Shown here in pieces: positions 32,637 to 43,452 of a DNA stretch of 64,000 nt (positions are counted from its first letter, which is position 1; each line of letters begins with the position of its first letter). The stretch is taken from NCBI RefSeq assembly GCF_030272615.1, contig NC_081406.1:240796422-240860421 (forward strand), in the 5' to 3' direction. Position numbers and translations under genes: made by a program. The stretch comes from Cryptomeria japonica. Taxonomy: Eukaryota; Streptophyta; Pinopsida; Cupressales; Cupressaceae. Below the pieces are notes generated by a model. It ran no database searches. It was not told the DNA's origin and saw only the letters and a program-made list of their open reading frames with translations.

Positions 32637-33933
32637 ATCATTTAGTTTGAATATTATTTTTGTGGAAACAATTATGTAAATTATTTAATCCTATATTTTT
32701 TCCACTTTAATGTAGCCTAATTTTTTTCTAAAGATTTTTGATACATATACAAAATTAAATTAAAAAATAAATTAAAATGAAGCTAAAATTTAATTAAAAG
32801 AATTAGTCTCATACTATTTCATGATTCTTTTTCCCTAATACAAGAAAACACATCTTGTTAAATCAATCTACAAAAAAAAAAATGCAAATCCCTTCCTTTG
32901 ATAATAGAAGACCTCCTACAAAAATCATGAAAATGTATTCTCATGGTCTAGAATTTGAGTCATACCTTATTAAGCTAAACATATAACTTTGAAAGTAGGG
33001 AGACACAAATTAACATCGATGAAAATCCCACTTGTAAAGAAATCTTAGTGATGTAAAATGACCTATTTTGATGGGCCCAACTTGTGCAATTCTCTTTTCT
33101 TTTTACAATAAAAGACTTCATATACAAATCATGAAAATGCATTCTCATTTTCTAGAATGTGATTGATATCTCAATAAGCTAAACATCTATATTTCAAAGT
33201 AGAGAGATGTAGATGAAAATCTCACTTGTAAACAAATCTTAGTAAGATAAAATGGCCTCTTTCAATATGCCCAATTTGTAGAACATGCTTAGACTATTTC
33301 TATATGTAATCTAGAAAAGAGAAATTATTCCAAACAAAATTTGGATCGAAATGAATTATAAATGAACCTATTGGGGATCAAGTCTTGTTGTGTGCAACAC
33401 TTTGACATCACAAGGGATGAGGCTGGGATCATGGCCCGAATGAATTTGGCATAATGGATGCCCCTTAATCTTTGGCTATTAACCGAAGAAGTATCAGCCT
33501 ATAAACTCGTACCCTGTATTGAACAGCGAAAACTACTTTGTGAATGCTCTCATTAGAGAAGTGTAGTCATATACTTGAACCGTACTCGCAGGTCTGAACC
33601 TGCATAAGGGAAAAAAAAAATTAGACCCACCATAGAATGGTACGAGAACATGGGAAATCGGGCATAGCATAGATGCCACGAGAAAATGCGAAATGGGGCA
33701 TAGTATAGATGCCACAGAGCCAGCCACATAATTAAGAATGCCGTTAAAAGAAGAATGATCTGGGCCATCTTTAGACCATCATAACACGGCATGCTCAACA
33801 TATCTTCGGCAATACAAGAGAGAGAGCGAGAGAAATGCTCCAACCCCACTTATAAAACCATGCACTTATCGAGTGCTTTTGTCAGGTCTCTGTTTTAACA
33901 AGTACTCGTTATTTCTGTTTTTTCATTTGGCAA
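32637..33933. other. intergenic region upstream of the NLR pseudogene
   Basis: AT-rich, no convincing gene. About 32880-33085 is repeated at 33100-33290 (for example CATGAAAATG(T/C)ATTCTCAT and CCCACTTGTAAAGAAATCTTAG versus CTCACTTGTAAACAAATCTTAG). The last 450 bp is less AT-rich and may hold the old NLR promoter; no firm TATA box. Confidence 0.55.
32880..33290. repeat. imperfect tandem duplication (~215 bp unit)
   Basis: Two copies in the same orientation share several 15-20 base identical blocks in the same order, with about 80-85% similarity by eye. Confidence 0.6.
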
Positions 33934-36648
33934 ATGGACGTCTCTTACGTCCTTAATTGAGTACTTAATACAGTTGCGGACAAGGGTATAAAGAAACTGT
34001 ATGGAGAGGTTAAGAACCTAAGGAGTTTACGTAGCAATGCCGCATGCCTCCGCGAGGAGATAGATCGTGTGAAAGGCATAGAAGATGATATTAAGACTCT
34101 GTTAAGTGGGTCAGGTCGACAGCCTAAGCGAATCGTGAGGAATTGGCTCAACACACGAGCGAATCGTCAAATCTGCTGAAGAGGTGCTTCAACAGTACGA
34201 ACAAAACAAAAAGCGTCTCTTGTGTGGGTGCTGCCCTCACTGTTTGCTTACCCCAAAATCCAGTCGAAAAGTCCTTAATTCTCTAGCGGATATAGATAAG
34301 CATCTGAAGACAAAGGATTCAGATTTTCCCACGAATGGAGAGCTGGGGGAGCTTCCAGGGGCGCTGGTACAACCCATTGAGAACGAGCTTGTTGGCAAAT
34401 TTGTTCACGAGAAGCTGCAGAAGCTGGAGACGTGGCTGCTCAAAGATGATTCTGTTCGTGTCGTTGGAGTCTATGGAATGCCCGGCGTGGGAAAGACGTC
34501 CCTGCTTAAACACATCAACAATAATGAAAAGGTAGTCAATTTCTTTAAGCTTGTAATTTGGGTTACTGCGTCCAGAGACTCCGATATATCTGATCTCCAG
34601 AGGCGCATTTGTGAGAGAATTGAATTGCCTTGGCGACCAAATTTGAGCATTGACAAAGCAGCAGGGCTGTTGCAAACAGTTTTCAAGGAAAGGAAACTGC
34701 TGCTCATTTTGAAGGATGTGTGGAAAAGAATAGATGTTTCCAAATAGGGAATTTCTACTTCTGATAATAAAATAAAAGTTGTACTGACGTCCAGAGATAA
34801 AGAGGTGTGCAGGAGCATGAAAGCAGACAAGATGATTTTAATGAAGCATCTGTCGGAGGAAGATGGTTGGGAGCTTTTCTGCAGGGGAACCTTCCCAGCT
34901 GGTGAGGATCAGAAAATGGATAGCGAGATTGAGCCCTTGGCCAGAAGCATTGCAAAGGAATGTAAAGGACATCCCCTAGCCATTAAGACGCTTGCTCGGA
35001 CAGTGCCACATCTTCACAGCAGTACCCTGTCCGAATGGGAATATGTTCTCAAGCAGCTAAAGGCGATCGATCCAGAGTTTTATCGCATTCATGAAGAGAT
35101 TGTGAAGGAATTATTCAAGCCGCTGAAGCACATCTACGATGCTCTGGAATCGGATGAGCTGAGGCTTTGTTTCCTGTACTTGGCCACCTACAGAGAAGAT
35201 CAGGAAATCGACGCGGATGAATTGATACGAATTGTGGTTGGCTGAGGGCCTAGTGAAAAGTAGAGAGGAGGGGCGCCACGGTTTTCTCAAGACCTTGGCG
35301 AACCGATGTTTGGTTGAGATTGAAATTAAAGATGAAAACGACCTTCACATTTGGAAAGTGAAAATCCACGATGTGCTCAGAGATATGGCTATACACGTCG
35401 CTGAGGTCGACCAGAATATCCTGTTCCGTGCAGGCCAGAGTTTAGCAGAGTTTCCAGAGTCCGCAAGCGCAACATCGGTGAGGATATCAGTGATGTATAA
35501 CCGTATCAGAATTCTACCTGAAAGTGTTGATTGCGCGAAGTTAGTGACTCTGTTATTGAGCTGGAACACATTTGAGGAGGTTCCAGAGAGCTTTCTGGAG
35601 AAGCTGAATATGTTGAAGGTGCTTTATCCCAGCAACACGCCCATCAAATTCTTGCCAAATTCCATCCACCAACTGAAGTATCTCCTCTATCTGCACCTTT
35701 CAAATACCCAGATTAAGGTAATCCCCCATCAAACATTTGAGCTGATTAGACTGCAGTTTTTAGATCTTTCTTTCTCCCCTATGAAGAATATTGCGTCCAT
35801 GATAAAAAAGCTGAAAAGTCTCCAAACTCTCAATTTAGCCCACTGTTATGATTTGGAGTTCGTTTCATGCGACATATCACAGCTCACTAGTTTGGAAGAG
35901 CTTGACTCGTGGAAGTCGACAATGTTTGGAAATTCACGCGATGTAAGAGTAGGAGGAGAATCAAGGGAGGCTTCCTTGCAAGACGTATGCAAACTCCATC
36001 GTCTGAAGCATCTGCGTCTAGCCTTAAAATCCCAAATTGAGGAGAAAACAATGGGGAATCTAGTGGAGCTTCAAGGACTTTGGCTACTTTGGATGCCCGA
36101 AGTTCGTCAGACATATCTGCCCACTGACATGCGGGCCATGCATAGTTTGGAGAGGGCCCACCTGTATAATTGTCACATAAAGGGAACTCCTGATTTATTC
36201 CCAGAATTACAAAATCTCACGTACTTAAAAGATGAAATCTTCTCAAATACTGCTCACTCTTTCTGGATTAGGGTTAGCAAGACTATCGAATTTGATTGAA
36301 ATAGAGATTGAGGAATGCCTTTTGCTCACAGAGATGGGAGAAGAATTTGGGAGGAAAGGGTGCTTTTCAAGGCTGCGCAAACTCAAACTATAGATGCTAC
36401 CTTCTCTGGAGAGTCTGTGTAGTTCCGTCGAAGAAGGTGCTCTTCCCATGTTGCAGACTTTGACTATATTCCGCTGTATGAAAGTTAAAGTACTGCCACA
36501 GGGTCTTGATAATCTCAAGTCTCTGGAACAGATCAGAGGAGAGAAAGAATGGTGGAATGAAATTAGCTGGCGAAATGAAGAAATGAAGAACCATTTTCAT
36601 GCGAAGTACATGGAAATCTTAGAAATCCATGATAACTATCATGTTTAA
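33934..36648 (+). pseudogene. CC-NB-ARC-LRR disease-resistance protein, pseudogene
   Basis: An intracellular immune receptor (CNL class) of about 904 codons. ATG at 33934; coiled-coil N-terminus; NB-ARC with P-loop GMPGVGKTSL (34475-34504), RNBS-A LVIWVTASRDSD, kinase-2 LLLILKDVW (first Asp of the usual DD replaced by Lys), RNBS-B VVLTSRDKEVC and GHPLAI (GLPL). RNBS-D, IWLAEGLV and IHDVLRDMA (MHD position, Met to Ile) follow. The LRR region runs from about 35450 to the end. The Trp ending kinase-2 marks the non-TIR class. Damage: TGA at 33958; a 1-base shift near 34150; TAG at 34745; an extra base at 35234; a 1-base shift near 36280; TAG at 36391. Stop TAA at 36646. No intron needed. The remaining homology is clear, so inactivation is not ancient. 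Confidence 0.93.
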
Positions 36649-36650
36649 AG

Positions 36651-36933
36651 TGTTGGAATAATATTAGTAATTTCTGCACTACTCTGTCTGTTACAGACTA
36701 TATATAGTCTGCAGATTTCTGTATATTTTCCCCACTATTCCTATAGCATTTATTTGTCAGTTTTTAAGCTTTTTTTAGGCTCCTCTCTTCCCTTCGTTGT
36801 TGTTCTGGAAGTTTTTGGTTTCAGTCAAGACTTCTATTTATTAGAGGTGTGGTGTAATGCGTTTATCTATCGAAGTCAATACAATCTGTCTATGTTTTTG
36901 TTTGTTGTAGCAAGCCAATCCGCTCTGTTTTCA
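36651..36933 (+). repeat. 5' LTR of element F
   Basis: 283 bp, TGTTGGAATAATATTAG to CTGTTTTCA. Contains CTATATATAG (about 36698) and TTATTAGAGGTGTGGTGTAATG, both with counterparts in the 3' LTR. Confidence 0.88.
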
Positions 36934-36949
36934 AATTGGTATCAGAGCC
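36934..36949 (+). other. primer-binding site of element F
   Basis: AATTGGTATCAGAGCC directly after the LTR, the classic initiator-Met tRNA site of plant Copia elements. Confidence 0.85.
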
Positions 36950-37109
36950 AAAGGTTAGAAGTTTGTATAAGTCCGAGGCATTTGATTAACTGAGATAGTG
37001 ATGTTTTAGCAGGAGGACATTGAATTTAAAGGAAGCTGATCGCAGTATTGCAACCATCAAGAGGAGATCAAGATCCCTGTAGCAGACTAATTCGTAGACA
37101 ATGAGATCA

Positions 37110-37980
37110 AGCAATAATCTTTCACAGCTCCAAATCTCCATTTTCACAGGTAAAAATTCTGATTTTTGGGCAATGAAATTCAAAACCTTATTTTGTTCAC
37201 AATAATTACGGGATCTATTGTAAAAAATGGATATAGAGAACCAAAAGATCAGGCTGCATATCTAGCACTAACAAGAAATATAACAGATGAGTTTAAGGAG
37301 AACAAAAAAAATAATGCAAGAACTTTAAGTTTTATCCAGCAAGTTGTGGACGAGTCAATCTTTCCTAAGATTCCAGCAGCAAAAACATCTAATAAGGCTT
37401 GGGAAATCTTAGAAACTGCATATCAGGGTACTCTTAGGAGAAATTTTGAGAATTTACAAATGAACGATTCAGAGTTTGTAGACCAATATATGAGTCTAGT
37501 TATGAATGTTGTGAATCAGTTAAGATGTAATGGAGAAGAAATGTTAGATAAGAAGATTATAGAAATAATATTTAAGAGTCTGCCCAGGAAATTTGATTTA
37601 ATAGTTGTAGCACTTGAAGAATCTAAGGATTTTGCACAATTATCAGTAGATGAATTAATGGGATCTGTATCACCAGAATAAATAATAAATACAAATAAAA
37701 TCAATTTTTTTTTAAGAATGCTCTTAAGTTTCGCGAATCATCTGACAGGAAGAGGAAGGTCAAGTTTTAGAGGAAGAGGTCGCGGTAGAGGTGGAAGGAG
37801 TAATTTAGACCAAGGTGAAAGGAATAAACAAGTAAATTAGTACTACAACAATCGAGGATGTGGCAACAATCATTTTCAGCAACATTCAGAGACGTTTGAT
37901 AAATCTAATATACAATTTTTTTATTGCAAAAAATATGAACATTATGTATTTTAGTGTAGAAAGAAAGGAGAGGTGAGCAA
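37110..37980 (+). pseudogene. gag of element F
   Basis: A short upstream piece (ITGKNSDFWAMKFKTLF) lies in another frame. The main open part 37166-37681 is a UBN2-type gag core (KAWEILETAYQG, LPRKFDLIVVALEES). After a stop comes an Arg/Gly-rich stretch (RGRGRGRGG, about 37745-37800) and a zinc knuckle YCKKYEHYVF-stop-CRKK near 37922-37965, whose glycine is Glu and whose last spacer holds a TAG. Broken by frameshifts and stops. Confidence 0.8.
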
Positions 37981-38039
37981 ACAAAATGCTAATTACACAT
38001 AGGAATCTAATTTTTGAAGTTTATTTATCACTTGGTATG

Positions 38040-38710
38040 TTGTTCTAGAAAGTACTAATTAAGGATATTTTGCTTTTGGATAGTGGATATAGTAATCATA
38101 TGATCGGGAATAAGAAATTGTTTGTTATTCTTTGTCATTCTATTAAATATGAAGTAAAATTGGGAAATAATAATAAAGTGGATGTAATTGGAAAAGGAAA
38201 GATAAGTGTTTTGACAAAAAATGTTGAAAAAATATTTATTCCTAATGAATCTAATTTTTCACGTGCCATGTTGCTCTAGAAAGTACTTATTAAGGATATT
38301 TGGCTTTTGGATAGTGGAAGTAGCAATCATATGATAGGGAATAAGAAATTGTTTGGTATTCTTCATCATTCTATCAAATATGATACAGATGAATCTAATG
38401 TTCAAAGTTTATTTATCACGTGCTATGTTCCTCTAGAAAGTATGAATTAAGGATATTTGGTTTTTGGATAGTGGATGTAGCAATCATATGAAAAAGAATA
38501 AAAAAAAGTTTTCTATTCTTCATAATTCTATTAAATATAAAGTAAAACTTGGAAATGATAATAAAGTGCATGTAATTGGAAAAGGAATGATAAGTGTTTT
38601 GACAAAAAATGTTGAAAAAAGATTTATTCTTGATGTTTATTTTGTACTTGAACTAAAACATTATTTTTTTAGTGTTGGACAACAAATAGATAAAGGCTAT
38701 AGTGTGTAAC
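38040..38710 (+). pseudogene. protease region of element F with a triplicated active site
   Basis: The aspartic-protease motif occurs three times in tandem: LLDSGYSNHM (about 38073), LLDSGSSNHM (about 38307) and FG-stop-MDSGCSNHM (about 38461). Each is followed by a similar KLF(V/G)ILxHSIKY segment. Copies one and three continue to a full-length domain (VIGKGKISVLTKNVEK); copy two is short. Copia elements normally have one copy. Duplication at DNA level probably arose by unequal events after insertion. Confidence 0.7.
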
Positions 38711-38918
38711 AAGTGGTATCAAAGCTTGGTCACAAGTTCAAATCATGCAGGCTACTGCGAGTGACATGGGGAGGGGGATTGTTGGCAGTGGGCCAGCGTC
38801 CCTCGCGTGGATTTACGACATGGTTTAACAGCCTCCTGTAGATTCTATAAGTCTAGTGGTTGTATCGAGCATTGATAGGTCGATCTTTTGGTGCAACAAC
38901 AAACAAACTTGTAACAAG
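38705..38918 (+). mobile_element. candidate tRNA-derived SINE (Au-like)
   Basis: A 196-bp block not matching Copia pol is bracketed by a 9-bp direct repeat TGTAACAAG (38705-38713 and 38910-38918). It starts TGGTATCAAAGCTTGG (A-box-like) and has CAAGTTCAAATCATG (B-box-like) at about 38731. It ends CTTGTAA, like the 3' end of Au SINEs as I remember them. It separates protease from the integrase N-terminus of element F. The Au assignment is from memory. Confidence 0.5.
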
Positions 38919-38934
38919 TTCTTCGAATGATAGG

Positions 38935-39968
38935 CTCATTGCAACTATGGAAATAATGAGAAATCGAATGTTTCCCCTACAAATTTAGTGAATCCAAGGA
39001 GAAGAGGAAGCAAATTTGAGAACAATGTATTTAAACCAATCTTGGTTATGGCATTTAAGGTATGGACATTTGTATTTTGGAGGTTTTAATTTGTTATAGA
39101 AGAAACACATGGTTAAAGGATTGCCACCAATAGAACAACTTACTAGTTCTTGTGATAGTTGCATTTTAGCCAAACAACATAGAGAGAGTTTTCAAGTAGG
39201 AGTTTCATATAGAGCAAGGACAATGCTATAAACTGTTCATAGTGGTTCATGTGGACCAATACAAACCCCATGACTCAGAAGTAATTTTTATTATCTAATA
39301 TTCATTAATGATTTCAACTCAGAACGACTTGGAAATATTTTGTCAAGCAAAAGGTTGAAGCCTTTGAAAAGTTAAAGGAATTTGAAGCTATGGTAGATAA
39401 TAAAATTGGTCATTTTATCAAGGTATTGAGAATAGATAGAGTAGGTGAATACATGTCTAATGAATTTTTGGATTTTTGTAGAAATTATGGAATCAAAAGG
39501 AAGTTTATCGCAAGGTGCATAACACAATAGAATGGTTTAAAAAAACAAAAGAATAGAACTATCATGGAGATGGCTAGAAGCATGTTGAAGGCCAAACATT
39601 AACAAAATGAACATTGGGTAGACGTAGTATCAAGTGCAGTGTGCATTTTAAATATAAGCCCAACAAAAAGTGTCAAGGACAAAATTCCACAAGAAGCTTG
39701 GATTTGTAAGAAGCATAGTGTATATCATTTCAAAAAAAATGGTTATGATGCATACATGCATGTTCTATCTAAAATAAGAAAGATTCTTGATGATAGAGAC
39801 AAAAAATATATTTTTATTATATATAGTGAAGAATCAAAAGCTTATAAAGTGTTTAATCTCATTACAAAGAAAGTGATTGTTAGCAAAGATGTAGAGTTTA
39901 AAGAAGAAGAATCATGGGATGGAAGCATTGGTAAAACACTCACAATTGGAGCACCAATACTCCAATGA
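38935..39968 (+). pseudogene. integrase of element F
   Basis: GAG-pre-integrase zinc region WLWHLRYGHLYFGG then SCDSCILAKQHRESF, followed by the catalytic core: VHSGSCGPIQTP (first Asp lost; usually HSDLCGP), LRIDRVGEYMSNEF (D kept; usual RSDxGGE) and NRTIMEMARSMLKAKH (E kept). The C-terminal part is open from 39639 to 39968 (FIIYSEESKAYKVFN). Several stops and at least two frame changes. It would have inserted the Copia cDNA. Confidence 0.82.
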
Positions 39969-40159
39969 GAACTCCAAGTAATGTTGAACGTGGTGAAAAC
40001 TCTTCTCATAATTTACATAAAATAATGATTCTAATTTGACATGAAAATTAAGGAAAACAAGAAGCTTGAAGGAGATTTAAGAGCAAAGAGAAGAAAGAGA
40101 AGGTAACTTAGATTTCCATTCAAATTTTACTTTATTTACTCATGATATTGTATATTTTG

Positions 40160-40554
40160 AAAAGTCTAGTAAGGAGCGATCAAAGCTATGAATGATGAGA
40201 TGGCGTCTATTGAGAGAAATCAAACTTGGGAGCTAGTTAGTTTACCTAAAGGTAAGGATTTCATAGGAGTTAAATGGGTTTACAAAACTAAATTTAATGC
40301 TAAAGGTAAAATTAAAACATATAAGGAAATTTTAGTAGTAAAAGGTTATGCACAACAACAAGGAATTAATTATAATGAAATATTTGCTCCAGTTTCTAGA
40401 CTTGATACTATTCGAAGGATTTTAGTATTATCTGCACAAAATAAATGAAAAGTTTATCACATTGATGTCAAATCATCCTTTTTGAATGGTTTTTAAGAAG
40501 TATTTTTATGTCGAACATCCACCAAGCTATTAAATTCATGGACATGAAAACAAG
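40160..40554 (+). pseudogene. reverse transcriptase of element F, 5' part
   Basis: Open part 40188-40448 begins MNDEMASIERNQTWELV and has GVKWVYKTKFNAKG and VVKGYAQQQGINYNEIFAPV, the standard start of Copia RT. After a TGA the frame continues VYHIDVKSSFLNG. Element G is inserted after 40559, and the rest lies at 48093. Confidence 0.9.
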
Positions 40555-40559
40555 GTATA
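40555..40559. repeat. left 5-bp target site duplication of element G
   Basis: GTATA immediately left of TGTTGGCATT. The same five bases follow the 3' LTR at 48088-48092. Confidence 0.88.
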
Positions 40560-41681
40560 TGTTGGCATTTTTGATGAAGATGTTGTGATTGTCATTGATG
40601 GACACACACTTGCTTTGAGATCACTTTTTGCATGTAAGAGTTATGCTCAACCGGTATTCTGTATTATAGTCTTTAGACTATTGGTGTTTTGCAGAAAGTG
40701 TTTATCAATCTCAAGCAGTATGAGGACCCAAAGTGGTATGAATACCTCAAGCGGTTCGAGGATCCCAAAGCGGTACGAAGGAACAAAGCGGTTGTTATCA
40801 TTTTTTCCAGTCTTCATTTTGACAAACCGGAAATTGGTAAAATGTGTGAACCGGTAATCGGTAAATGTATGAACCGGTATTTTTGTGATGAGTTATCATC
40901 CACTGACACTTTGGTGGTGATTCTGTGTCATGTTACCAAATGTGTCCAGATGTACTGAACCTAGGAGCTTGCAATGTAATCCTATTGGACCAACATGAAA
41001 TCAGATTCCTTTATAAGGACATCATGTCTAGGGTTTTAGTAGATGTTAGGGTTTACAGTGATTGATAAAGTTTTTGTATGTGTGATCATAGAAGAGAAGA
41101 TTAGGTCTGTGTGAAGAAACAGAGTGTGGAGATATTGAAGACTGAAGTAATGCTGAAATGCATTAAAAATGAGCTATCAAGGATCTAACCAAGCATACTA
41201 TGCTAGTATTTATATCAATCACTTATTGATTACTTACATCTTCGACAAGTCTGAAACCCTTAACCAGGTAGGCCTGGCAAAGCCTTTGTAAATCCTCTAA
41301 CAAGGTGGTTCACAACTGTGGATCTGAAATCCTCTCACAAGGTAGTCTTTAATCGAACTTATCTCCTAACAGAGATTGAGATTCCTAACAGGATCTGTTC
41401 TGGTGAAGAACATTGTATGACCTTAACCGATCTGGTTACTATTCTGCAGATAGTTACTTTTGAGTTTCATCTCACTGTGGTTTTTCCTATTTGGGTTTCC
41501 ACATCAAAACCTCTTGTGTTATCATGATTGTGTTCCTGTGGGTGAATGCCTTATTTGTTGTTTGGTTTGTATTTGCATTATTCGGTTTGTTAGTAAAAGT
41601 GTTATATCGGTTTACTACTAAATTGTTTAAGTGTTTGAGTTCAGTATTTTTTGGTATACTAATTCACCCCCCCTTTCATCA
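40560..41681 (+). repeat. 5' LTR of element G
   Basis: 1,122 bp, from TGTTGGCATTTTTGATG to CCCTTTCATCA. TATA-like TTTATAAGG at 41010-41018. Many ACCGGT sites, several of which read ACCAGT in the 3' LTR. Confidence 0.9.
41010..41018 (+). promoter_or_regulatory. TATA-like box in the element G LTR
   Basis: TTTATAAGG, kept identical in the 3' LTR (about 47409-47417). About 450 bp into the LTR, a plausible promoter position. Confidence 0.35.
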
Positions 41682-41694
41682 ATTGGTATCATAG
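41682..41694 (+). other. primer-binding site of element G
   Basis: ATTGGTATCATAG directly after the 5' LTR, matching the initiator-Met tRNA class with some drift. Confidence 0.75.
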
Positions 41695-41731
41695 AAAACC
41701 TTTCTATAAGTTTAACCACTTGGAAGGAGAT

Positions 41732-43010
41732 ATGGGGGAATACACTGTGAGGGAGCTTACTCATCGTCTTACTCAGACTGAGAAAGCCTTTGATGAACTC
41801 AAAGTCAAATATAAAGCCCCTTTGGTAAAAAGAAGAGAGCATGCTGAAAAACTGATGGAGCTTACTGAAAAATAGTTCTTTTGATGAAGTAGACATGGAT
41901 GCCCTAGTTGAAGAAGTTGAAAAAATGAAATCCAATGCTAACCTCAGAAGGGAACTGGAAGGACTGACTATTAGAATGTGTCAAGAGCTTAAGAACTGGA
42001 GGAAAGCTGAAGATCTGGTAAAAGACAAAGATCATGAGATCTCCAAGCTAAAGAAAGAAATCAGTGCCCTTGCTGCTCATCTCCAAGAGAGTAAAGTGGA
42101 AAAAGAAGAAATGCAAGGTGAACTAAGCATGGCTATTTCTGAGAATGCAACCTTGAAGGAATCCAATGCTACTATTTCCAAGGAACTCACTAAGTCAAAG
42201 GAAATACTTGCTAAATTCAATCAGAGTGCTGCTAAGTTAGAGCAAAAAATTGAATCAACCAAACCGGTAAAGAATACTTATGTACTTGGTTTCTCTGGCT
42301 ATGAGGAAGGTGAGACCTCTGGAGAAAAAGATGTACCATCAAAGAAGCAACTGACATCAAAGGATAAAGGTAAGCAAAAGTTCAAACTTGTTTGTTTTAA
42401 TTGTCTCAAGGAAGGACATACTGCCAATGTATGTAGAAATAAGGCTTACAACAATTTTCCTTATTTTCTAAACAATAAGCCTAGATCCAATAGATTCAAT
42501 GGAAATTGTTATGCATACAACAAGTTTGGGCATAGAGAATTTGAATACAGGTCAGTTATACACAACACTGGAAGATATCCTCAAAGGAGTCAAGGAGTTT
42601 TTCCTGAATCCTCTGTAAACTGGAATCCAAACCGGTATAATGCCTATGACCATTAGTCAGGTGGTGGTGGCTATCAAACTGTAATTGGTTGGAGAGAAAC
42701 CTGTATGATTTGTCATGGTAGCAGCCACACTGCTGCAACATGTGAAAGGAAGAATGAAAACATGAATAATGGACCATGGAGAGCACATGGAATGGTTTGC
42801 TATCATTGTAATAAACTAGGTCACACTACTAATATCTGTAGGATGACAAAGAACATATCAAATGATATACCGGTCACTCCAGAAGGAAAGATTGATGTTG
42901 AAATTGTTCAAGCAGATATGAAGACAACATGGAAGAAGAAACCAAAAGATGTATCACAAGAAGAACCGGTTTCTGCACCTAGTGTGGAAATCTCTGAACT
43001 GGCAAACTAA
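41732..43010 (+). pseudogene. ORF1 of element G: coiled-coil gag-like protein with four zinc knuckles
   Basis: ATG at 41732 (MGEYTVRELTHRLTQTEK). A stop and a frame change occur near 41875, then the long frame 41895-43010 runs with one TAG at 42654 (CAG in origin). The first half is a heptad-like coiled coil (KDKDHEISKLKKEISALAAH). Four CCHC knuckles follow: CFNCLKEGHTANVC, CYAYNKFGHREFEYRS (second and last Cys lost), CMICHGSSHTAATC and CYHCNKLGHTTNIC. The usual UBN2 capsid domain of Copia gag was not seen. The protein would bind RNA and self-associate. It is near-intact compared with element C. Confidence 0.72.
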
Positions 43011-43452
43011 GCTACAAAAAGGCTTAGGGGGAACAAATCAATGAAATGTTTCTAACCCCCGATTTACACTGGTAAAAGACCTTAACCGGTATGTGTTACC
43101 TATCAATCGACAAAAGACCAGAAACGACAAAAGGTAAAAGTAGGGTTTATAACCTAATAGTGGAGCATTTGTTATGGTAGGTGAAGAATTTATTTAAAAG
43201 GGATTTTCAAGTCATTTTCACTTATCAATTTGTGAGCAAAGAAATTTTCAAAGTGTAGAGCAACCTAAGGTGATTTATCTTGTGATTCAAAGTGAATTGA
43301 GATCTAGCAAAAGAATTCTAAGATATTTGTAACTTGTTAGTAAAGAACAACTAAGCAGTGTTCCAAGTGACCGAAGTGGTGTGTTGCTAGCTACAGTATC
43401 AAAGCCCTAAACCTCGATTCGTGAAGGTATTTTTTGAGTTTCTTTGTTTATT

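Noticed and set aside
33553-33849. 98-codon minus-strand frame upstream of the NLR
   Set aside because: No domain, internal repeated phrase, likely promoter region of the NLR.
34319-34955. Minus-strand frames of 66-119 codons across the NLR
   Set aside because: Shadows of the NB-ARC coding strand.
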